Shown piece after piece: positions 9,505 to 18,182 of a stretch of 64,000 bases of DNA. This stretch comes from CAKZNE01 sp964485405 (GTDB taxonomy: Bacteria > Bacteroidota > Bacteroidia > Flavobacteriales > Schleiferiaceae). The DNA is taken from the NCBI GenBank assembly GCA_964485405.1, contig CAZAJG010000018.1, positions 1 to 64,000 of the forward strand, in the 5' to 3' direction. The notes beneath the pieces were generated by a model. The model was not told where the DNA came from. It saw nothing but the letters and a program-made list of their open reading frames with translations, and made no database searches. Positions within the stretch are counted from its first letter, which is position 1; each line of letters starts with the position of its first letter. The translations under genes and the position numbers were made by a program.

Positions 9505-9837
9505 TTAATTGGGAAGAACAGAGCTTTGAAAAGAGTTCGGAAGAATGTCCATGAAGTTAGCCTTTGGTGATAAGGCCTTAAAGCTTTTGGGAGCGGATTC
9601 AATCTTATAACTGAAACGAGTAGCTTGAGCAGCGGATAAATGAGAGTAAACTTTTAAGAAGGATAGGTCGTCTTTCTCTGTAACGCATACTCCCATTACC
9701 TTCATCCCTATTTGTTGAAGATGATGAGAAATGTCTTGAAGCGTTTGTTGTTTTTGCTTGCTAACTGCAGAATTATGGATAACTGAACATTCTTTTTTCT
9801 GCTTTGGTAGGATTCTCTTTTGGGCTACTTTTTTCAT
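9505..9837 (-). CDS. Hypothetical basic protein, 110 aa
   Basis: I do not recognise this protein. It has a very basic first 30 residues (MKKVAQKRILPKQKKE), no signal peptide and no membrane segment; the middle (KVMGVCVTEKDDLSFLKVYSHLS) looks like a small alpha/beta element. It ends one base before the start of the truncated dehydrogenase, so the two are probably co-transcribed. Codon use resembles the neighbours. Confidence 0.5.
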   Translation of the reverse strand: MKKVAQKRILPKQKKECSVIHNSAVSKQKQQTLQDISHHLQQIGMKVMGVCVTEKDDLSFLKVYSHLSAAQATRFSYKIESAPKSFKALSPKANFMDILPNSFQSSVLPN

Positions 9838-9963
9838 GCGTTCTTATCTCTTAAATAGTTTTTACACTACCGAAAGTAGATGGAAGCATGCATGAAAAGA
9901 ATCAAAAACGTTGGTTGTAGGTTTTTGGAAGTTGAATGGAGTGTTTTTGTGGACGAATGAAAA

Positions 9964-10695
9964 TTAAATTAAGTTGATTCTTTTTATCAAGGCTTCTTTA
10001 TTTGAACGACTTACCGGGATTACCTTCTTTCCGATGAGTAGGTTGGAGTCCTCTATATCGATTATTTTACTAAGGTTGATGATAAAGGAACGATGCACAC
10101 GAATAAACTTATTGGAGTCTAGCTTATTCTCAATGTTTTTCATTGTAGTATGAACGATATGTCCTTTTTCTTCTGTTTTAAAAACAGCATAATCCCCCTT
10201 TGCTTCTACATAAAGGATATCATCATCTTCAATTTTGATTAACCGAGAATCTGCTTTAATATAGAGCTGATTGTTTTTAAGTTGACTTACGGTTGAAGGC
10301 GTCTTTTTAATTTCTTGCAACATCTCAAAATTCGCGAAGGCTACTTCCAAGGCTGCATTTATGTCATTTATCCCGTAAGGCTTTACAATATATCCATAAG
10401 GTCCTTTTTCCTTTGCGCGTTGAATCGTCTCAGAATCTGCAAATGCAGTAGTAAAAATGAATGGAATATCGTATTCTTCCTTTATTTTCTGAGCCAATTC
10501 TACACCGTCTACATTTCCCTTTATTTGGATGTCAAGTAAGATGACATCTGCAGGATTGGATCGAAGCTCCTTGAGCGCTGCATGGGCACTATCTGCAATA
10601 CCTGTAACCTTGTGCTCTAAACATTCTAAAATCTCCTCTAAGGTTTCCGCTATCAGCGGATCATCCTCCACAATCAATACATTATATACTGCCAT
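9964..10695 (-). CDS. LytTR-family response regulator (243 aa)
   Basis: Residues 1-125 are a receiver domain with acidic residues Asp11-Asp12, phospho-acceptor Asp55 (VILLDIQIKG) and Lys105 (YIVKPY). Residues about 140-243 form a LytTR DNA-binding domain (YVEAKGDYAVF, FIRVHRSFIINLSKI, VIPVSRSNKEAL). Such regulators bind imperfect direct repeats upstream of their targets. The start overlaps the end of the kinase gene by 14 bases, so kinase and regulator are a co-translated pair. Targets are not evident in the window. Confidence 0.93.
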   Translation of the reverse strand: MAVYNVLIVEDDPLIAETLEEILECLEHKVTGIADSAHAALKELRSNPADVILLDIQIKGNVDGVELAQKIKEEYDIPFIFTTAFADSETIQRAKEKGPYGYIVKPYGINDINAALEVAFANFEMLQEIKKTPSTVSQLKNNQLYIKADSRLIKIEDDDILYVEAKGDYAVFKTEEKGHIVHTTMKNIENKLDSNKFIRVHRSFIINLSKIIDIEDSNLLIGKKVIPVSRSNKEALIKRINLI

Positions 10696-13162
10696 TTATA
10701 CTTTGTTCTGGTTCTACTTTTAATTTTAAGGGTTGATGAATATAAAAGGTTGTGCCCGCATTTGCCTTGCTGCTCACTTCAATTTTCCCTTGATGCATTT
10801 CTACAAACTGTTTCACAATGGTTAAGCCTAATCCGGTTCCTTGGATATTCCCTACGTTTTCTGCTCTAAAAAAGGATTCAAACAACTTTTGCTGATCTTT
10901 TTTAGGGATTCCAATTCCTTTGTCTATTACTTTAATTATCACTTCTTTATCTCGATATTCCAACTCAATTTCAGGATCTTTATTGGCTGGAGAGTATTTT
11001 AAAGCATTGGATATCAAATTATTAATGATGTGTTCATAGAGATTTCCATCCAGCCACGTTTTCTTTATATTTCCTTTCACTGAGATTTTAATCTTCCTAC
11101 CAACCTCTAAATCATTTGTTTTTTGATCAATTATTTCAACACATAAAGCCTGTAAATCAATTTCCTCCGGTCGAAACGGCATTTTTCCCGATTCTAAACG
11201 ACCAATCATTAGGATGTCATTCATCAAGGCATTGAGCCGTTTAATTTCTGAGCTTATGCGGCTAAAGTTTCGCTGAACTTTTGGATGCTCTGAAAGATCT
11301 GTACGTTTTACATGAAAAGATAAGAGCTCAACATTAGATTGTATCGTGGTTAATGGCGTTCTGAACTCATGCGATGTCATGGAAACAAAACGAGATTTCA
11401 TATTTCTCAATTCCTTTTCCTTTTCCAATGCGATCCGCATATCTTCTTCCAGCTTTTTGCGTAACGTAATATCGCGTACAAAAGCTGAAAAAAAGTATTG
11501 GTTATCCGTTTTTATTGGAACAATGCTCAGCTCAATCGGAAAGACCTCTTGATTTTTATTTAAACCTGTAATTTCAATTCGATTGTTTAGCACGGGCCCC
11601 TCTCCCGTTTCATGGAATTTTCGCATTCCATTGGTATGTCCGGTTCGGTGCTCTTTTGGGATAATTTTATCGGATAACAACTCGCCCACTATTTCTTCCT
11701 TTGTAAAACCGAAAAGATTTTCAGCTTGACTGTTCCATTCGGTTACTCGTCCTTCTCCATTTATGGTTATTACGGCATCCAAAGCAGAATTGATAATGGC
11801 TCTAAGCTTCGTTTCGTTTTCACGAAGTGCAAATTCAGCCTTTTCTCTTTGCTCAGAAACAATCGCATTTTTAATCTTATTAGCCGCAAGGCTGGCAATG
11901 GTTGAAAATGTTTCTAAATCTTGTTGGGTATAAGAGTTCTTCTGGGCATTCTCAGAGTCGATTACTCCAATAATATCGTTTCCTGAAACAATAGGAACGG
12001 AGAGCTCAGAAAGAGCCATTTCTAAATCTACTATATACCTACTGTCTAAAGTAGTATCGTTTACTATTTCGGCTTTACCTGATTGAGCTACAGAGCCAAC
12101 AATGCCCTCTCCTACTTTAACATGAATAGGCTTAAAAATCTTACCATCTTGAAGCTTTTTACCATAAGCGGCATACTGCTCTAACTCATTATTTTCTGGA
12201 TTAATGAGATAAATGACGCAATCTTCAAAGCCAAATTTAACCGCAATGTTTTTTAAAATTTCATCTACAATTTCTTTTACACTGTTGGTATCGATTAATG
12301 CCGCTGAAAATTCATTAATTGATTTTAAATACTGCTGCTGTTGCTTAAGTCGATCGTTTCCTTGTTCTACATCTACCAATATTCTTTGGAGCTCAAGCTC
12401 TTGCATTTTGCGCTCCGTAATATCATTATGAATTCCTAAAGAGCCAATTATTCTACCAGCTCTATCTTTTACGGGAGCACCGCTAATAATAACCCAAACA
12501 TCCTTGCCGTCTTTTCGTTTTATCTTAAGCTCATATGCTGAGGATTCATCTTTTTTTCTCTCATCCCTTACCTCGTCTACCTTCTTTTGGGTATCTGTAT
12601 CTTCTGATACTACAAATATTTCCTTTGCATTTTTACCGATTAACTCATCCGCGTTATACCCTACTATCTCGCAAAAAGAGTTGTTTACGTAAATTATCTT
12701 CTCTTCTAAATCTACTTCCATTAATCCCAGATTAATGTTTTCAATTATGTTTTGATATTTCTCTTCATTGATTCGAGCCTCCTGTTTTACATTTTCCTGA
12801 TCCGTGATATCCCTTGCAACAACAAGTATTTCGCTTATATTTTGTTCTGTATCGTATAGCAGTTGGCAGGTTTGAGCCACCCATAGCTCCTTTCCGGAGG
12901 TGTTGATTATAGGAACTTCTAAATGCGTGGAGCTAACTTTCTGTTCTACTTGTTTTGCATAGAAGTCAACAACAGCTTGTTTTCGATCTGGTCGAATATA
13001 ATCCGCAAAATATTTATGGAGAAGATCCGTCTCGTTAGTTTCCATAAAGTCCAGCATAACCGGATTTACGTAAATGAGCTCTCCTTGTCTATTTAGTTTA
13101 TAAATAATATCAATGCTAGACTGCGGAGTGTGAGTTTTCAAAGGTGTTTCTATTTCCGACAT
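10682..13162 (-). CDS. Soluble multi-PAS/GAF histidine kinase (826 aa)
   Basis: Domain order: PAS (about 14-120), PAS (132-250), coiled coil (252-280), GAF (283-430), PAS (452-566), HisKA with His598 in SMTSHEFRTPLTT, and HATPase (about 700-815) with DKGIGIPKKDQ and GTGLGLTIV. No membrane segments are visible, so it senses something in the cytosol. The third PAS (RVTEWNSQAENLFGFTKEEI) resembles PAS domains of oxygen or redox sensors of the FixL type, but I cannot assign a cofactor. It overlaps the LytTR regulator gene by 14 bases. The cydAB bd oxidase lies just upstream on the same strand; any link to respiration is only suggestive. Confidence 0.9.
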   Translation of the reverse strand: MSEIETPLKTHTPQSSIDIIYKLNRQGELIYVNPVMLDFMETNETDLLHKYFADYIRPDRKQAVVDFYAKQVEQKVSSTHLEVPIINTSGKELWVAQTCQLLYDTEQNISEILVVARDITDQENVKQEARINEEKYQNIIENINLGLMEVDLEEKIIYVNNSFCEIVGYNADELIGKNAKEIFVVSEDTDTQKKVDEVRDERKKDESSAYELKIKRKDGKDVWVIISGAPVKDRAGRIIGSLGIHNDITERKMQELELQRILVDVEQGNDRLKQQQQYLKSINEFSAALIDTNSVKEIVDEILKNIAVKFGFEDCVIYLINPENNELEQYAAYGKKLQDGKIFKPIHVKVGEGIVGSVAQSGKAEIVNDTTLDSRYIVDLEMALSELSVPIVSGNDIIGVIDSENAQKNSYTQQDLETFSTIASLAANKIKNAIVSEQREKAEFALRENETKLRAIINSALDAVITINGEGRVTEWNSQAENLFGFTKEEIVGELLSDKIIPKEHRTGHTNGMRKFHETGEGPVLNNRIEITGLNKNQEVFPIELSIVPIKTDNQYFFSAFVRDITLRKKLEEDMRIALEKEKELRNMKSRFVSMTSHEFRTPLTTIQSNVELLSFHVKRTDLSEHPKVQRNFSRISSEIKRLNALMNDILMIGRLESGKMPFRPEEIDLQALCVEIIDQKTNDLEVGRKIKISVKGNIKKTWLDGNLYEHIINNLISNALKYSPANKDPEIELEYRDKEVIIKVIDKGIGIPKKDQQKLFESFFRAENVGNIQGTGLGLTIVKQFVEMHQGKIEVSSKANAGTTFYIHQPLKLKVEPEQSINGSI

Positions 13163-13315
13163 AGTCTATACAAAGACAAAGAAGTTAATGATGACTTAAT
13201 CATACAATTGAGATGGATAAACCTAATGTAAAGAATATTATCAGAACGGGTATGAAAAAATCGATTAGAGAGCTTTTTAAAACTGATAAGCATCATGTAA
13301 CAATTAAAAAATAAT

Positions 13316-13342
13316 AACCATTTTTGTACATCATAAATGGTT
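13316..13342. promoter_or_regulatory. Inverted repeat upstream of small membrane gene
   Basis: AACCATTT (13316-13323) and AAATGGTT (13335-13342) form a perfect 8-bp inverted repeat, ending five bases before the ATG at 13348. It could be an operator or an RNA hairpin occluding the start. Confidence 0.35.
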
Positions 13343-13347
13343 GGGTT

Positions 13348-13626
13348 ATGAAAGAACTAATTCAAGATATAAGAGATTTAATGTGTGATAGATCGGTTAA
13401 GAACGCCTATCTAATCATGGTTATCTTGCTTATGGTTTTGTCTTGGATAAGCTTAGGCTTGCTCATGGCGTTAAATACTGATGCATTTTTATGGCTCATT
13501 GGTTTTTGCGGAGCAATTACCCTTGCCGCCAATGGTTTAGCCATTGTTAAATTCTCATCTAAAGGAATTCTAGTGTTTCTTTCAGTGAGTATTCTTTTGA
13601 ATTTTATTGCTATTCTGATTCATTGA
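13348..13626 (+). CDS. Small membrane protein, three predicted TM segments (92 aa)
   Basis: I do not recognise a family. The protein starts MKELIQDIRDLMCDR, then has three hydrophobic segments (about residues 21-42, 46-65 and 69-91), leaving almost no soluble part. ATG 13348 is preferred over an upstream in-frame TTG because the latter would place translation start inside an inverted repeat. It is convergent with cydB and overlaps its stop region by 7 bases, so it is probably a real but minor gene. Confidence 0.5.
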   Translation: MKELIQDIRDLMCDRSVKNAYLIMVILLMVLSWISLGLLMALNTDAFLWLIGFCGAITLAANGLAIVKFSSKGILVFLSVSILLNFIAILIH

Positions 13627-14645
13627 TCCGTTTCCATAATTTTAAGCATTCCGAAAGACTTTAAGAGGTGAAATAGTCCGGGAATTATAAAGACGCCCCC
13701 TATTAATAGGGACACGCCCAAACTATTTATCACAGTATCAGGTGCTGTATCCTCTAAGATGTTCATTTTGCCTTGAATGCTTATGATGATGTTTGGAAAA
13801 TAAAGGAAAAGCAATCCTCCAAGAATGGTTAAAGACATAAGAATACCAATTATTCTAACCTCCACTTTTTTATGCTTATTCAGGTTTCGCCACAATAGAA
13901 AAAGTAGTATTAACCCAAATATTAGCACCAGAATAGCAATTGGGATTTGCTCTTTTATTAGATTTCCTAAGGCGTTGTTTTGAAGAATGGATATGAGCAC
14001 AACAAGTGAACCTGCAATAGATAGCGCAAGAGTTGAGTGTTTGGCTTTTCGTATGAAGTGTGCTTTTTCCTCTCCTGTTGTTTCGCCTATGATAAAAATA
14101 GAAGAATTAAAGGTGCACAAACTCACAAAAAATAAACCTATGCTTAGGGTGAATATATTTAGCCATGGTGTTATAAATGCCTCGTAAAAACCAATAAACT
14201 CTATTGGACGCGTATCAATAGAGCCGCTGAGCAGGGCTCCAAAACTTACCCCTAAAAATAAAGGTGTAATAAGACTGGACCATTCAAACATCTTATCATA
14301 AACCACCTGAGATCCGTCTTTAACGGCATCATAATGCCGAAATATAAACGAAACACCTCTTACAATTATACCCAACAAAGCTATGCTCAATGGAAAGTGT
14401 AAGTAAATCATGATAATTTGAAAATAAGTGGGAAACCCAATCCATAAAATCACTAAAACAATAATGAGCCAAACATGATTGGCCTCCCAAACTGGGCCGA
14501 TAACACGATATGCGGTTTTCTTCGTTTTTTCGCGGTTTTTAGAGCTTGAGAGAAGTTCAAGTACTCCTATTCCAAAATCTGCCCCACCTAATAAGGCATA
14601 TAGAAAAATAGAAAGAAATAGAAACACTAAAACAACAGTGAGCAT
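13620..14645 (-). CDS. cydB: Cytochrome bd ubiquinol oxidase subunit II
   Basis: This 341-residue polytopic membrane protein begins MLTVVLVFLFLSIFLYALLGGADFGIG, the CydB hallmark (LGGADFG), with GPVWEANHVWLI next. It is the second subunit of the bd-type quinol:O2 oxidoreductase in the cytoplasmic membrane, which reduces oxygen with high affinity without pumping protons. It follows cydA by two bases. No CydX-sized gene or cydDC assembly genes are seen nearby. Confidence 0.96.
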   Translation of the reverse strand: MLTVVLVFLFLSIFLYALLGGADFGIGVLELLSSSKNREKTKKTAYRVIGPVWEANHVWLIIVLVILWIGFPTYFQIIMIYLHFPLSIALLGIIVRGVSFIFRHYDAVKDGSQVVYDKMFEWSSLITPLFLGVSFGALLSGSIDTRPIEFIGFYEAFITPWLNIFTLSIGLFFVSLCTFNSSIFIIGETTGEEKAHFIRKAKHSTLALSIAGSLVVLISILQNNALGNLIKEQIPIAILVLIFGLILLFLLWRNLNKHKKVEVRIIGILMSLTILGGLLFLYFPNIIISIQGKMNILEDTAPDTVINSLGVSLLIGGVFIIPGLFHLLKSFGMLKIMETDQ

Positions 14646-14647
14646 AA

Positions 14648-15952
14648 CTAACTTTTAAGTTGATTGAATACAGTGATTTGTCTTCTCATTAACCAGATAA
14701 TAGCCAAGGCAAGGAAGAAGTAAATTAAAAGATATAGAATAGCTGAGAACTGTATACCAGGCATGGGCGTAACAGCCTCAGCCGTTTTCATTATTTTATA
14801 TATAATCCAAGGTTGCCTTCCTACTTCGGTTACCGTCCACCCTGCTTCTAAAGCGATAAACCCCATAGGGGTGGCCAATACAAACAACCACCAAAAGAGC
14901 TTAGAAGATTGCCATTTTTTGAAGCGAAAGCTTAAGAAGTAGATTAAAGCAACAAGAATTAAAACTCCTCCTAAGCCTACCATTACCTGGAAGGCGTAAT
15001 GTGTTATGGCTACTGGTGGGATTTCGTTTGGAGGAAAATCGTTTAAACCCTTTACTTCAGCATTAAAATCTCCAAAAGCCAAAAAAGAAAGGGCTCCAGG
15101 TATTTCAATTTTATAGTCTACTTTTTGATTTTCTTCATCTACAAGTCCACCTATAAAAAGAGGCACGGATGTAGCAGTCTCATAATGTGCCTCCATTGCT
15201 GCTAGTTTGGCGGGTTGCCTTTGCGCAATATCTTTCGCTGATAAGTCTCCACTTATTGGTTGAACAAGGGCAGCAATAGCTCCAAAGATGATTGCTATTT
15301 TAAAAGCATGTGTATGAGCAGCTACCCTGTTTCCTTTTATAATATGAAAAGCATGTATCCCCGCTACAGCAAAACCGGTTGCTGTAAAGGCTGCTAAACA
15401 CATATGCACTGCCTGAAAGAACCAAGCGGGATTTAGAAGTGCGGCTATTGGGTCTATGTTGGTAAATACACCATCAATTAATTCAAAACCAGTTGGTGAG
15501 TTCATCCAACCATTTGCGGATACCACCAGTATGCCAGATGCTAAACCTGATATACCAACTAACAAGCCCGTAAACCAATGAAACCATTTATTCTTGATCC
15601 GTTTCCAGCCATAGAGATAAAAACCAAAAGCCAAAGCCTCCACAAAAAAGGCCGCTCCTTCCAGTGAAAAAGGCATTCCTATTACCGGACCTGCATGTTT
15701 CATAAAGTTAGGCCAAAGCAAGCCCAGTTCAAAAGACAAAACAGTACCGGAAACGGCTCCGGTAACAAAGAATATGGCAACTCCTTTTTGCCATGCTTTG
15801 GTGATATCTAGAAAAACTTGTTTACCGGTTTTAAGCCATTTAAAATGAGCAATAACCATCAAAAAAGGCATCACCATGCCAATGCAAGCGAATACAATGT
15901 GAAAGCCTAATGAAAGAGCCATCTGTAAGCGTGCTGCTTCTAATGTATCCAT
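14648..15952 (-). CDS. cydA: Cytochrome bd ubiquinol oxidase subunit I
   Basis: CydA begins MDTLEAARLQMALSLGFHIVFACIG, with the heme-b595/d ligand His in LGFHI, then TGAVSGTVLSFELGLLWP, GWMNSPTG and the C-terminal TEVGRQPWI. The length is 434 residues; the quinol-binding Q loop is of the short type. ATG 15952 is chosen rather than an upstream in-frame codon at 16042 because all family members start at this point, and a TAACTTTG -7 box lies at 15977-15984 just upstream. It forms a two-gene operon with cydB. The enzyme supports microaerobic respiration. Confidence 0.96.
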   Translation of the reverse strand: MDTLEAARLQMALSLGFHIVFACIGMVMPFLMVIAHFKWLKTGKQVFLDITKAWQKGVAIFFVTGAVSGTVLSFELGLLWPNFMKHAGPVIGMPFSLEGAAFFVEALAFGFYLYGWKRIKNKWFHWFTGLLVGISGLASGILVVSANGWMNSPTGFELIDGVFTNIDPIAALLNPAWFFQAVHMCLAAFTATGFAVAGIHAFHIIKGNRVAAHTHAFKIAIIFGAIAALVQPISGDLSAKDIAQRQPAKLAAMEAHYETATSVPLFIGGLVDEENQKVDYKIEIPGALSFLAFGDFNAEVKGLNDFPPNEIPPVAITHYAFQVMVGLGGVLILVALIYFLSFRFKKWQSSKLFWWLFVLATPMGFIALEAGWTVTEVGRQPWIIYKIMKTAEAVTPMPGIQFSAILYLLIYFFLALAIIWLMRRQITVFNQLKS

Positions 15953-15976
15953 GGATTTAAAAGTTTTGAAACATAA

Positions 15977-15984
15977 CAAAGTTA
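15977..15984 (-). promoter_or_regulatory. Putative -7 promoter element of cydAB
   Basis: TAACTTTG on the minus strand fits the Bacteroidota -7 consensus TAnnTTTG and lies 24 bases before the cydA ATG. No clear -33 TTG is present at the expected distance, so this is moderate evidence. Confidence 0.4.
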
Positions 15985-16163
15985 TATCTCGGCCACTGTT
16001 TAAAAGCTGGATTTTTGTATTTATTGATTCTAAATAAAACAACTTCCTTAAGCACCGTTTTAGGCTTGTTCTATCTCCAAAATCAATCTCATACTCTGAG
16101 GTATAATTAATGTTACCTATCCAAATTCAACTTCTCTCCTGTGTGAAATACGGAGATCGCAAA

Positions 16164-16183
16164 ACTCCGAGTATATACGGAGT
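16164..16183. promoter_or_regulatory. Inverted repeat ACTCCG-N8-CGGAGT
   Basis: ACTCCG (16164-16169) and CGGAGT (16178-16183) form a perfect 6-bp inverted repeat; another CGGAG lies at 16151. The spacing fits a dimeric regulator's operator, but no regulator gene is adjacent. Confidence 0.3.
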
Positions 16184-16263
16184 CTCTAAAGATTCTACTG
16201 TTAAAATATATGATCTAAAAGTAGGTAATGGGGTTCTTCAAAATCAGCTTTTTAGCCTGTGAT

Positions 16264-16279
16264 TGACTTATTAAAGTCA
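16264..16279. promoter_or_regulatory. Inverted repeat TGACTT-N4-AAGTCA
   Basis: A perfect 6-bp inverted repeat with a 4-base spacer lies about 120 bases upstream of the promoter candidate of the S53-led operon. It is a candidate operator only. Confidence 0.3.
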
Positions 16280-16383
16280 TACAACCGCCTTTTTGATTAA
16301 AAAGACTTTTGAAGTTTAGTAATCAATCACTTATGTTGATAACCTACAATCACGTAGATCTTGTAAAACTAGGTTTATACGGA

Positions 16384-16414
16384 TTGAATCTCATCGTATG
16401 CGAGCCTAAATTTG
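16384..16414 (+). promoter_or_regulatory. Putative promoter of the S53/lanthipeptide operon
   Basis: TTG at 16384-16386 and TAAATTTG at 16407-16414, 20 bases apart, match the Flavobacterium-type TTG / TAnnTTTG promoter. Transcription would begin near 16420, about 35 bases before the preferred ATG at 16456, which argues against earlier in-frame starts. Confidence 0.5.
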
Positions 16415-16455
16415 GAAACACATTCAAACATCACATTGCTCTCAACTCTTATATC

Positions 16456-18066
16456 ATGAACAAGGAAACCACACTAAACTTAGGCTTACACAATCTTCAA
16501 CCAGAACATTCTGGAACACCTATAGATAAACTCACAGAAAACAAGGAGTTTGATGTAAGTTTCCATTTAAGGTCAAAAAAGGCTGATAAAGATTTTGAAT
16601 CGGAAGAGTTACATGAATTTTTAGATATCCCTTCTGTAGAAAGAGTGTATCGAGGATACAATGACCTTAAGAAGGACTTTGGTGCGGAGGCCAATGCAGT
16701 AACTAAGCTGGTAAAGTTTGTTAAGGATAAGGGGCTTAAATTAGTAGAGTCTTCTGCTACAGATGGGCTGGTTTCTGTTAAAGGAGATGTAGATGCTTTT
16801 AAAAAGGCCTTAGGGTGTACGTTTAATCACTACCGAAACGAGGTTTCAAAAGCAGAATACTCTATCGCTCATGGTGAAATTCATTTACCTGAGGATATTA
16901 TAGATCATATAGGGGCCATAACAGGCCTTCATCCGGGTGTGAAGAAAGCCAGACGAGATAATAATACACCGGCAGAACCAGAAACAGGTGGGAAGAAGGA
17001 AGCACCAGCTGAAAGATTCTTGGGCTATACTCCTCAAGAAATCGAATCGGCTTACAATTTTCCTTCAGGTACAGGTTCTGGACAAACTATTGGGCTTGTA
17101 GAATTAGGTGGAACCTATAAACAAAGTGATTTAGATACTTATTTTGAGAGATTTAACATAACACCGCCAAGCATTGAAATAATGGGTGATATTCCCGGAG
17201 AAAGTGCCCAGGATGATTATGAAGTTACACTAGATATTGAATTGGCCGTTTCTTTAGCACCAGAAGCTCATTTTGTGATTTATTACGGGAAGAGCCTTAT
17301 TGATGCCATAAAATTGGCCCTATCAGATACCAAGAATAAACCCGATATTCTATCCATCAGTTGGGCGGGTTCCGAATTTAATTATTCTCAACAGGAATTG
17401 ATTGAAATGAACCATCTACTTCTTCAGGCTGGCATTATGGGTATTACCGTTGTAGTGGCATCTGGTGATCAAGGTGCTTATAACTTAAAGTCTTACTTGA
17501 ATGTAAATGTTCCGGCTGCGAGCCCATATGCTCTGGGTTGCGGAGGTACGAGTTTATACAAAAATGGGTACGAAGCAGTTTGGAATGAACTGGATAAAAA
17601 ACTGGGAGCTACTGGAGGTGGCTTTAGCTATAAATACTCCATTCCTAGCTATCAAAGAGCAGACGTCTTGCAATACAATGAAACATCACATTCTCCAGGT
17701 TATAGCTCAGAAGCTAGAGCAGTTCCAGATATTTCAGCTAATGCAGATTCTATTACGGGCTACCAAATTGTGTTAAATGGAAACACCTTTCCTGGTGGAG
17801 GTACAAGTGCTGCCACACCGGTATGGGCGGCCTTGGTAGCACGTTTGAATGAAAATTTAGGCTTTAACGTAGGCTACTTAAACAAGGTGCTTTATACCCT
17901 TGCGAATGAAGGTGGGCTTAAGCCTGTGGCGGGCAATGAGGACGGATCTGGCATAGGAAATAACGGCTATTACTCAGGCAGCGATAGCTGGAACCCATGC
18001 ACCGGACTTGGTGTACCAAATGGAGAGGTACTCTTAGAGGCTATTCATAGACTATCCGGTAAATAA
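16456..18066 (+). CDS. Sedolisin-type serine-carboxyl protease (peptidase S53) with pro-domain
   Basis: The first 165 residues (from MNKETTLNLG) form the pro-kumamolisin activation domain, with its VSVKGDVDAFKKALG and LPEDIIDHIGAITGLHP segments. After a linker the S53 catalytic domain carries Glu256 and Asp260 (DYEVTLDIEL), oxyanion-type Asp338 (ASGDQGAYN) and nucleophile Ser451 (GGGTSAATPVWAAL), followed by the C-terminal calcium-site region (WNPCTGLGVPNG). There is no signal peptide or T9SS domain, so it may act inside the cell or be exported with other factors. It lies 116 bases upstream of the kinase gene on the same strand. Acting as the protease of the adjacent lanthipeptide-like system is an inference. 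Start ATG 16456 is preferred over an upstream TTG at 16309, which would precede the promoter candidate. Confidence 0.85.
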   Translation: MNKETTLNLGLHNLQPEHSGTPIDKLTENKEFDVSFHLRSKKADKDFESEELHEFLDIPSVERVYRGYNDLKKDFGAEANAVTKLVKFVKDKGLKLVESSATDGLVSVKGDVDAFKKALGCTFNHYRNEVSKAEYSIAHGEIHLPEDIIDHIGAITGLHPGVKKARRDNNTPAEPETGGKKEAPAERFLGYTPQEIESAYNFPSGTGSGQTIGLVELGGTYKQSDLDTYFERFNITPPSIEIMGDIPGESAQDDYEVTLDIELAVSLAPEAHFVIYYGKSLIDAIKLALSDTKNKPDILSISWAGSEFNYSQQELIEMNHLLLQAGIMGITVVVASGDQGAYNLKSYLNVNVPAASPYALGCGGTSLYKNGYEAVWNELDKKLGATGGGFSYKYSIPSYQRADVLQYNETSHSPGYSSEARAVPDISANADSITGYQIVLNGNTFPGGGTSAATPVWAALVARLNENLGFNVGYLNKVLYTLANEGGLKPVAGNEDGSGIGNNGYYSGSDSWNPCTGLGVPNGEVLLEAIHRLSGK

Positions 18067-18182
18067 ACACCGATCTAAACTCAACCTATCCTAGCCGGTT
18101 TTGAAGAACATTTTGGCTGGTAAGGATAAATCCTTGGTACTCAATAACAGTATTCTTTCTTTTCTAAAATGACATTATACAT

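Larger units (their letters stand above)
15985..16455. other. Intergenic region between cydA and the lanthipeptide-type operon
   Basis: There is no gene I can support here. It holds two inverted repeats (16164-16183 and 16264-16279) and a TTG-N20-TAAATTTG promoter candidate (16384-16414) facing the S53 protease gene. The region separates divergent transcription units and probably contains regulatory sites for both. Confidence 0.6.
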
